From NCBI GenBank assembly GCA_019671135.1, contig JAHRHY010000001.1, positions 1,922,001-1,986,000 on the forward strand: a stretch of 64,000 nucleotides of DNA. Direction: 5' to 3'. This document shows positions 56,701 through 64,000 of the stretch, in pieces. The stretch is from Linnemannia hyalina. Its lineage: Eukaryota; Mortierellomycota; Mortierellomycetes; Mortierellales; Mortierellaceae. The notes under the pieces were generated by a model that was given only the letters and a program-made list of their open reading frames with translations, did no database searches and had not been told where the DNA came from. Position numbers and translations under genes: made by a program. Numbering within the stretch: position 1 is the stretch's first letter; each line of letters starts with the position of its first letter.

Positions 56701-57604
56701 GAAGGGAAAAGGAAGGACAACAGATCAAGACAACGTGTACATTTCTGTGGCATGTTGGCTAGTGAACGTAAAATAATAAACTAGGCACCGTTTCAGATGC
56801 ACATAAATCAACAATCGAAGGAGTCACCATACCGCATGCACTTCTTCCCGTCCTTCCTTCTGCACCCCTATGCCACTATACCACTATACCCTTGTTCCTG
56901 CCCCTAGTCTGGCTTTCAGCCCCTGGACAATATCCATTCCCGCTGTCTTTTCGTTAGCATATCTCTCCTACCCTTGCCCTTTTCTGTCATGTTGGGAATT
57001 CAGGCACAGCAACAAAAACGCACCATAAATTAGGCCCAATCCTTATTAGCATTGTTTTACGTTATCTTTCTCAAGATAAGGGACCGAGGGAGAAAAGGCT
57101 TCTCTGACTCTGTTTCTCTCATAGTCATCCTTGGGCTATTTCACACTTGAAACGATTCCTCTCAAGCATGATGTTGGTCAATTCGTACTGCCTCCATTAT
57201 TACCTTTTTTTTTGTTCAATTAGAAGGCGAGGGTAAGTGGGTGACCCTTGCGTTTTCGGCTTTTCGCACATTGCGCTAATATTCAATTAAGTGGCGGCAA
57301 ATCTTGCAATGGAAATGGAATTGGGCTGTGGGGTTGGAGACGTAGGCAGGGGTTGTGGGTGTGGCAGTCCAAAGTTCCAAACGGGAGGACCAGTTGGACA
57401 GCGCCATCATTCCATTCCTAGACCACTTTTCACATTGACAATTGACACGCAATCTACCCTGGAAGGAGTAAATTGGCTGTACCTTTTGTTATGTGCATCA
57501 ATATTGCTTTATTTGAGATCGGAAAAAAATATTCTTGCATGTCCTTGTCCGTTTCCCGATTAGATGGTTTGGAGAGGGACGGAAAGAGAGGGGAAGGAAG
57601 TACG
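53784..57604. other. Largest gene-free stretch, 3.8 kb
   Basis: Contains LPMO promoter sequence, a CT-rich run (55020-55065), a two-copy 13-bp repeat CATTTCGTATGTT (about 55480-55507), a CA-rich run (about 55880-55912) and a GGTAT pentanucleotide run of about five copies (56474-56499). Several 60-200 codon open frames have low-complexity or biased content. I see no protein family, tRNA or snRNA motif. It may hold long untranslated regions or an unrecognised multi-exon gene. Confidence 0.4.
56474..56499. repeat. (GGTAT)5 minisatellite
   Basis: Tandem pentanucleotide ATGGT/GGTAT run within the gene-free stretch. Confidence 0.85.
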
Positions 57605-59246
57605 TTAATACAGCTTGGTATAGATCGGGAGCAGGGCCGACAGTTGAACATGCTGACGGCAGAGAGGGCACTCAGGCTATTATGAATAGAAATAAATGGG
57701 TTAGCTATAGTCCCTTCTAACGCGTTCGTTTTTTTAGCTCTCTTGCTTTTCACGCGATTGGTTAGAATCAAACGGCACTAAAACGACTTAAAATCGGGGA
57801 GCCACTTGCCTTATTCTGGCACCACTCACGGATACAGGTCCAACAGAACAAATGTCCACATGGGGTTGCAGTCGTGTTAGTCCTTGGATCCAAACACAGG
57901 GTGCACTTGCGCACATTTGCCTGTGCGGTGGTCTGTTGGAAATCTTCTTCCTCTTCCTCTTCCTCTTCCTCTTCCTGTTGTTGAAACTGCGAGGCCGCAC
58001 CCTTCTCGCCAAGAGTGTTACCCGCAACTAAGGCAGCGGCCGAAGCCTTTTCCTGGGCCTCAGCAGCTAACTGTCGGCGCCATTGGAAGAGCTGGATCGC
58101 CAACTGAATGACGATCAACACCCCCAGGACTTCGTATCCTGACCGCTCCTCTCCGGGTGACAGCTTCCTGTTGAAGATGTACCGAATTCCTGTCACACGC
58201 TTCGAGAAGCTGTAGTAGGCGCCAAAGAAGTAAAAGACAGCCAGGTGGGCCGAATGTCCATGGGTCTTGAAAAAGGTCTGGAATGTTGGCAACCAGTTGT
58301 GGACAAAGGTCTTGAGTTTTATCATTGCTGCCGAGGGCTCCTTCTTGGGTTCTGCGTTCGAGAGTGCAGCATCCAGGCGGTGTCCCTGGTGGTGGTTGTG
58401 TCGCTGGGGTGGTTGGGGTTTTGTGCGCCTCCTCAGTTCCTGCGCTCCTTTGGAGTAGATGTATGGGATCAACACATGCCAAAACACAAGTGCCGACCGA
58501 CGCTATTTCGTGATTAAAGAAAAGCACATATAGCCAGTGTTACGAAGATGTGCGACTTATTTAGACGGATTTCTGGCAGCACCAATTATCTCCGCATTCT
58601 TCGGACCTGCACTGAAAAAGTAAACTTACAGGAAACGAAGGAAAGGTGCCAGAGGAACTGTTGATCTGCATGATATCACAGTACTCCTCTCCGAGTGTCT
58701 GTGTCCCGAGCAACGTCGTCAATGTGTAGTAGCAAAGATCCGAGAACACTTCCACCTCCGTGTGGTACATGTGCTGTGTGCGACTTCCTAAGTGACAGTT
58801 TCAATCAAATAATGGATCGGTTAGCGTTCATCCTAGCAAGGGGTTTGGCTTTTACTCTTCTAGGTTGTCAATGCTTGTTCGTTCCGATCGGCTGGGTGCA
58901 GGGCGCAACATACCAAAGATCTCACGGACTGCATCCTTGACCTGATCTTTCAAGATTTGTTGGTAATATGAATCCTTCTGGTTGGCACGGACTAAAGCGA
59001 ACAAAAAGTGGGGTCAGACAGTCAGTATGCCGATTGATACCATTCGATATGAGCGACACGATCAAGATGCTCGAATCCCTTACTGATATCGGGCTGAGAT
59101 GCGCTGGGAAGTGACAGGTTGAACTGAGGAGGAGGAGGGGCGTTTCCTTGGGCTCCAGGTCCAGCCGGGGCTGAGGAAAGTGTGCTTGCGACTGCCGTGT
59201 GTGACCTGTCTGCGGAGTTTGACGATGGTTGACTTGGAGTCGACAT
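57605..59246 (-). CDS. PEX10: Peroxin 10, peroxisomal E3 ubiquitin ligase
   Basis: Exons 59246-59084, 58991-58914, 58787-58630, 58502-57810 and 57676-57605 give 387 aa. Pex10 forms, with Pex2 and Pex12, the membrane RING complex that ubiquitinates Pex5 for recycling. The start of the membrane part reads IRANQKDSYYQQILKDQVKD; ELYxYxLTTL-type sequence follows (CYYTLTTLLGTQTLGEEYCD), then hydrophobic helices, an E10 run (57946-57978) and a C-terminal RING at about 333-380: CTLCLD, CGHLFCWTCIREWC and, from the last exon, PECPLC. The last intron has a GC donor (AAG|GCAAGT) and is needed to complete the RING; without it the frame ends in LSRFSAV and loses the last Cys pair. It shares a divergent promoter with TIM23. 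Confidence 0.93.
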
Positions 59247-59814
59247 TGCGTGTAAGTGTGAGTGATGACAACTAGGAAAGCGACGCCGTTTGTCCTTGAG
59301 AAGAGGGCTTTAAAGCAATGAGAAGTGTGAAGGAAGGTTGGTGAAGATGATGGCAGTTTTGAGTGGAGGAGAAAAAGGCGGGTGCAAGGGAATGCGGGCT
59401 AGTTCTTTCTTTGAGAGCGAGCCGGCCTTCTTTTTTCCTTACACGAAGTAACGGTTGAGAGGATGCCGATATCATGTGACATCGGCAAAAGTGACTGTCA
59501 TCGAAGAGAAAGGAACGGAAAACAAATCACCATCTGCGGTGACAGAAGCGACTCCTCGACAGCCCCGCTTCTCCTTCCCCAACGTTCCCCGATTGTTCTT
59601 TTTTTCCCACTTTCCCATTCATTGACTCTTCTTTCTCCTCTTCTTCCTTTTTCTTCCTTCTCCTTCCTCGACCTTTACTCACTCTGACTCCCGCCGACAC
59701 CTCTAGACCCTTCAGGAACAAGCAGAATACTCGAAGCAAACAAGCCAGTTCTCGTCTCAGCATCAACTTACCAGATCAGTCCCTCACCAACACCCACCAC
59801 ATAATATACACATA
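59247..59814. promoter_or_regulatory. Divergent promoter PEX10 / TIM23
   Basis: 568 bp between the two starts, C/T-rich on the TIM23 side (59560-59690). No single motif stands out. Confidence 0.5.
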
Positions 59815-60809
59815 ATGTCCCACCACACCACCAATATCGAGGAGGAGGAGACCTTTGCTCCCATCTATGCCAACCAGGAGGACTTCGACCCTAACGACAC
59901 CGTCAGCTCCTTCCTCAACACCTCATACGACCCCACTCGTCTGCACCCCCTGGCCGGCCTTGGTGGTGGACTCGACTACCTCAACCTCGAGGACAGCGAT
60001 GGTCTCCCAGGCACACAGAACGGCGTCGTGCCAAGCAGAGGCTGGGCCGATGACCTCACCTACGGAACTGGTGTCGCCTATATTACTGGTAAGCACCTCT
60101 CTTTTTCAAAAATGAAGGAAGACGAAAAGGAAGTGTTTGCAGGAGAAAGGCAGACTTGATCTGTGCTGAGCAAGTGTTTTGTACAAAACGGTCGATCCGA
60201 AAAAGTATGGGGTGACTAATATTGATTCTTTATTGACCACTCAATAGCTTTGAGCATGGGAGGTGCCTTTGGATTCTATGAGGGTCTCCGTTCATCCCCA
60301 AGCCCTGCCATCAAGATCCGTCTCAACACTGTCTTGAACGGCATGACCCGTCGTGGACCTTTTATCGGAAACTCGGCCGGTGTCATGGGTAAGAGACCTG
60401 ATCAGTGCTTATTTTTGGTTCAAGCAAGAGAACGAAATACAGGAACAGGTCTTTGGATCAAGAGTGCTAATTCCTCCTTTTTCTGCTCTTAATAGCTTTG
60501 ATGTACAACGGAGTCAACGGTATCATTGGCAAGGCTCGTGGCTACCATGACCCCTTGAACTCGATCGCTGCTGGCGCCATCACTGGTGCTGTCTTCAAGT
60601 CGACCGGTAAGCCCTCTCACCGATCTCCTTCTCCGGTGACATTCGAATAGCACGGACAAACACAATGCACATAAACGGAATTTGCTCTAACCTTTCATCC
60701 TCTCTCCATTTCGATCTTTTTAGCTGGTTTGCGTGCCGCTGGATCAGCAGGAGGTGTTTGCGCAGTGGCAGCTGGTATCTGGGCCTTTGGCAGAGAGAAG
60801 TTCATGTAA
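59815..60809 (+). CDS. TIM23: Mitochondrial import translocase subunit Tim23
   Basis: Exons 59815-60088, 60248-60388, 60496-60606 and 60724-60809 give 203 aa. Tim23 is the channel subunit of the presequence translocase. The hydrophilic N-terminus is followed by four short membrane helices: GVAYITGALSMGGAFGFYEG, IGNSAGVMGALMYNGVNGII, LNSIAAGAITGAVFKST and AAGSAGGVCAVAAGIWAF, rich in GxxxG motifs as in the Tim17/22/23 family. All three introns are phase 1 and split a Gly/Thr-Ala junction in the same way (G|gtaag ... ag|CT). Confidence 0.95.
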
Positions 60810-61050
60810 AATCCCCTCCTTCCCCCACCCCTCTTCCCTGCCAAAAACTAGCACCTTTTTAGATCGGGATACCACACTTTCCCATTAGTTGTCTTTTTAT
60901 CGCATTATCCACCCTATTATCATTTTTGCTTGTTTTCTTCCATGTTGTTTTACTCAAAGAAATAGAAAAGCTGTACAATATACACATTCAAACCATCTGC
61001 CACGACTTTCACTACAACGCTTTGTGAGAACGAATTCTTTATATTGAGGT

Positions 61051-62580
61051 CTACGACCGAGGAGGACGTTTCTCGAGGGGGATATATCCTTGTCCTCGAC
61101 GCATTCGGAACTGGAGACAACTCTTGTTTCCTCCAAGCCCATCCTGCGTCGTGAACGTTCGTATCTCTACGATACAGGAAGCAAGGACAAGAAGTAGAGG
61201 TATTAGACAGGACTCTCAGGTGTCATAGAAGAAACACAAGGCTGGCTTCATTTGTCAGAGTGGGAGGGGTACCTTGATATCCTATGCCTTGAAGGCCTGC
61301 CCGAAGGACGAGTGCAATGATGTCTGGGATCGCTGCCTCCATACCAATCAGTGTAATCTCTTCATGCTCTTTCAACGACCGCACGATCTATTCGTAAGAT
61401 CAAAACGGCAAGCAGTTGGTGCAAGGTGAAGGCATAGGTTAGTTTATCCGGATATAGAGCAAGGGAATTGCAGCGACAACAGGTAATCTCAGGACGAACC
61501 AAAAAAAGAAACACGTACCCAATCGAGGTAGGCATCAGATCCTTGTTCCATGGTAGATACTCCATCCTTAACCACATGTCGTACAGGAAGGATGACATCT
61601 GTGAGACAGATAAAAGCAGTCGCTTCCATTCCTGGGATAATGTCGCTTGCAGAGGCTGTTCCTGCACTCGAGGATCCTCCTGCATTTGCTGACCCATTAG
61701 CGGCACTGTTGCTATTGCTCGATCCCGAACTTGCGTGGTCGGTCGACCCCTTGCGCGTCTTTGCGTTGGTTGTCGATGCGTGAGATCCTTGCGCAGACGT
61801 CTTGGAGAACGATCCAGACCGTGGCTTCGCTCCTGACGCTGCCGCAGTCGCTGCAGAGTTGTTGTCTCGTTGCTGTTGAAGCTGATGCTGGTGCTTCCCT
61901 GATCCATGTGCCGAAGAAGATCCCTGTGCAGCAGAGGTTGTTGTTGGTGTATTTGAAGATGATGACGATGACCGATTCTGCTCCTTGTTCAAAGGACGGC
62001 CTGTCTGCGCATTGGCATTCTTGATCCTCCGAGAAGTGTTGTGAGGGGTAGGGTTGTGAAGGTCGTTGTTCTTGCCGCCATGGTTACCGGACTGCAGACC
62101 TGATCCTGTTGTTGATGATGCTTGTTGTTGTTGCTGTTGTTGTTGCTGTTGTTGTTGTTGTTGTTGTTGTTGTTGTGGGTGTGGGTGTCGAGACTTGTTG
62201 CTGGGTCCGTTAGTCCGTTGCTGCGGATCTCGCTTTTGATCGGATTTCTGATGTCCTCGTTCTCCTCCTCCGTTCTGGTGATGCTGGTGCTGGTTTGATT
62301 GTTGACCGTTCTCTTGTCGTGGCTGTCCACGGCTCTGTTGCTTCTGTTGGGGCCTCGGCTTATTATTATGTACAGAAGACTCCTTGATATTCCCGTTCGA
62401 TCGGGTCTTGGGTGTTTCAGAAGGTTGGTTTAATAACAAAGACGAAGACGACGACGACGACGGTGTTGGTACGGTGTCAGGAATAGGTGCGGCACCTCCA
62501 GTCTGAGGCTGCTTGGAGATGTTGAATGATGGAGTGAATTCTTTGGCGGTTGCCTTGAGTGACATTGATCCGGTCGTCAT
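61051..62580 (-). CDS. Poly-Gln/Ser-rich protein with possible Alba-like end
   Basis: Exons 62580-61519, 61387-61273 and 61166-61051 give 430 aa. Residues 1-310 are low-complexity (Gln, Asn, His, Ser), with a poly-Gln run from (TTG)n at about 62129-62175. The C-terminal 120 residues are ordered-looking: DAYLDWIVRSLKEHEEITLI, GMEAAIPDIIALVLRAGLQG, then YQEIRTFTTQDGLGGNK and FRMRRGQGYIPLEKRPPRS. The pattern (strand, GMxxAI helix, strand, basic RGxGY loop) resembles the Alba fold of DNA/RNA-binding proteins, but I cannot confirm it. The end of the model is convergent with TIM23, 241 bp apart. Confidence 0.7.
62129..62175. repeat. (TTG)n/CAA microsatellite encoding poly-Gln
   Basis: About 15 triplets, with two CTG interruptions, inside the first exon of the Gln-rich gene. 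Confidence 0.9.
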
Positions 62581-62961
62581 GCGAGGTGAGGAAGAAAAGA
62601 GAAAAAAACTCTCACCATCTCTTATTCCCTTTTCCTCTCCCTGCTGTCCCTGCGCAGGTGTGAATGGAGAGAGAAACAGCTAGGAAAAGCAGTCTTATTT
62701 TGTGCTTGTTTGCGGACAGGCATGCCAATCAAACATGCACGAGCGGGTGGGGAAGGGACTAAGGGGAGGGGGCAAAAGAAAGCTTTCACTTCGCATTGCA
62801 TGTTGGTACTTGGTAGTACATGTGTGAGACTGGATGGCGAGAGGTGCTACTGGATAGGAGTAAAGAGTACTTTCCAAAGGTCTCTGATACCGCTGATTAA
62901 ACATGAAGTATCAGTCAGAGACGTTGGGTGATGTTGCCACCAAATCGTGATCAGTAAAGCC

Positions 62962-63027
62962 GAAGCTCTGAACCCATCCCCTCCTCCGCTCAATTTTTCA
63001 CTACTGAGGGGCTGGGTTCAGAGCTTC
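62962..63027. repeat. Inverted repeat / hairpin with flanking direct repeats
   Basis: Left arm GAAGCTCTGAACCCA (62962-62976) pairs exactly with TGGGTTCAGAGCTTC (63013-63027); after one mismatch, CCCCTC pairs with GAGGGG, giving 21 paired bases around a loop of about 22 nt. TCAGTAA occurs on both sides (62951-62957 and 63026-63032). It could be a miniature element, a terminator-like or a structured RNA signal. It lies in the 632-bp gap between two minus-strand genes, which otherwise shows no feature. Confidence 0.7.
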
Positions 63028-63212
63028 AGTAACGCCCAGCACAACTCTTTCATCTCGGAAGAACTTTCGTACACGCGCACAGGTACAGTACAACCCCCGA
63101 ACAGAGGAAAAAAAAAAGATCGCTCACACACAACAAAGAGTTAAATGAATGGATGCAGATTATGTTTATGAGTGTATGTGATGGGTGAGTGAGCGTGCGG
63201 AGTGATGTGATA

Positions 63213-64000
63213 TTAAAAGCGCTTGGGAGCGGCGGTGACAGGGTTGGAGGCAAACCCAGCGGGTAAGTTCCTCTTGGCTTGAGGTGGCGCCGATGAGGGG
63301 TCGACCAACTGGGGCACCGAAGCACTATGCCTCAACATCGATTGCCGGTGAGGGACGGTCAAGGACGGGAGGCGCTCTGCACCCGACTGAATGACAAGCG
63401 GAGATCCTAAGGAGCCGGAAGGGCGGAGCGCAGGTGAATTTGGACGGCTGGAATGAGGGGAGTCGTAAAGGACGACCGAGTCGCGCTGGTGGTTGGGATG
63501 GTTGCCCGAGTAGTCCATCAACGAGTCCAAGGACATCGATGGGGCCATGACGGTGGCCGATGACATTCTGTTGTTCTGTGAGTAGGTCATCATGGGAGGG
63601 ACGATCCTGTCAGATTGCATGGTAGGTGGGGGTGGAGGCGATCTGGAGCCGACGAATGGCAAAGGTGCGGATCGGATTTCGGTCTGGTGAAGGGGATTGT
63701 GGATTGCTGGCGACAGGTTGCTTGAAGGAGGGCGATGGAAAGTTTGAGACCGCGATATCCTCAGGTCTTGTCCGAGGGGAGGGGAGAGGGAAGAGGAGGA
63801 GGAGGAGGGGCCATGCGCAGGAGCAAGGAAAGGAGCCACGGGCACAGGGTCGACTTTATCGATAGAGTTGAGCTCAGGGCTTGAACTCAACTCGGACATT
63901 GGGTGGTCGTCCCTAATATGGCCAGCAGAGCCACTGCTTAGCAAGTCCATCGAGATCCTGCTATCGTCGATTCTGTGGCGGAAGGGGTTGGACAGGGACA
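63213..64000 (-). CDS. Ser/Pro-rich protein, 3' part (5' end outside window)
   Basis: The frame is open from the window edge (SLSNPFRHRIDDSRIS...) to the stop, at least 262 codons. Many SP/TP and RxxS-like sites (SRSQTFHRPPSS, PRHRQSMLRHSASV type), a Pro run (RSPPPPPTM), and no ordered domain in the visible part. Such tails are common in fungal signalling or cytoskeletal regulators; the domain that would identify it lies outside. The stop follows NPVTAAPKRF. Confidence 0.75.
   Translation of the reverse strand, partial: SLSNPFRHRIDDSRISMDLLSSGSAGHIRDDHPMSELSSSPELNSIDKVDPVPVAPFLAPAHGPSSSSSSLSPPLGQDLRISRSQTFHRPPSSNLSPAIHNPLHQTEIRSAPLPFVGSRSPPPPPTMQSDRIVPPMMTYSQNNRMSSATVMAPSMSLDSLMDYSGNHPNHQRDSVVLYDSPHSSRPNSPALRPSGSLGSPLVIQSGAERLPSLTVPHRQSMLRHSASVPQLVDPSSAPPQAKRNLPAGFASNPVTAAPKRF

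Overview
This window looks like nuclear DNA of a filamentous, early-diverging fungus, most likely Mortierellomycota or a close Mucoromycota relative. The reasons are dense intron-containing genes, full-length fungal orthologues (ATG15, CDC25, RPA43, RPB9, PEX10, TIM23, NOP16), and a WNK kinase plus an AP-4-epsilon-like adaptin, which to my knowledge the common Dikarya lack. The placement is an inference; no search was run. Exon joins were worked out by hand from reading frame, splice consensus and protein-family continuity, and every listed gene closes in frame.

Layout. 1-5 kb: the end of an RCC1-repeat protein, NOP16 and the autophagy lipase ATG15, all on +. 5-9.6 kb: an 11-exon epsilon-like adaptin (-), sharing a pyrimidine-rich divergent promoter with a WNK kinase (+, to 14.4 kb). 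15-21.4 kb: CDC25 (+), an unrecognised Gly/Ser-rich protein (-) and Pol I subunit RPA43 (-). 22-32.5 kb: ribosomal protein L9 (-), a full ABCC/MRP transporter (+) and a DUF1647-like type II membrane protein (-). 35.5-44.3 kb: two tandem arrestin-fold genes, an AA11-like LPMO and a TLC-domain protein, all on -. 45-48.2 kb: RPB9 (+) and a stomatin-like mitochondrial protein (-). 53-64 kb: a second LPMO (-), PEX10 (-), TIM23 (+), a poly-Gln protein with a possible Alba-like end (-) and the 3' part of a Ser/Pro-rich gene (-). The set is mostly housekeeping (transcription, ribosome, organelle import, trafficking, cell cycle, autophagy); I see no operon-like or biosynthetic cluster.

The most interesting structure is a pair of retroelement nests, each just upstream of a tRNA-Lys(CUU) gene (33.4-35.3 kb and 49.6-51.95 kb). 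Four insertions of one RNase-H-bearing non-LTR family lie there, all in the same orientation, about 100-230 bp from the tRNA 5' end and nowhere else in the window. Two have perfect target-site duplications (14 and 13 bp). One is only about 22 nt of element plus poly(A). An old relic carries a nested 239-bp solo LTR with its own 5-bp duplication. Both tRNA genes also share a perfect 24-bp block at nearly the same upstream distance, although the sequence between differs. This suggests a tRNA-targeting fungal LINE.

Other points: three GC-AG introns among about 52 inferred introns; an epsilon adaptin that stops after the trunk; a small Fanzor/TnpB-like relic; a 21-bp-stem hairpin bounded by 7-bp direct repeats; and a candidate 40-aa gene.
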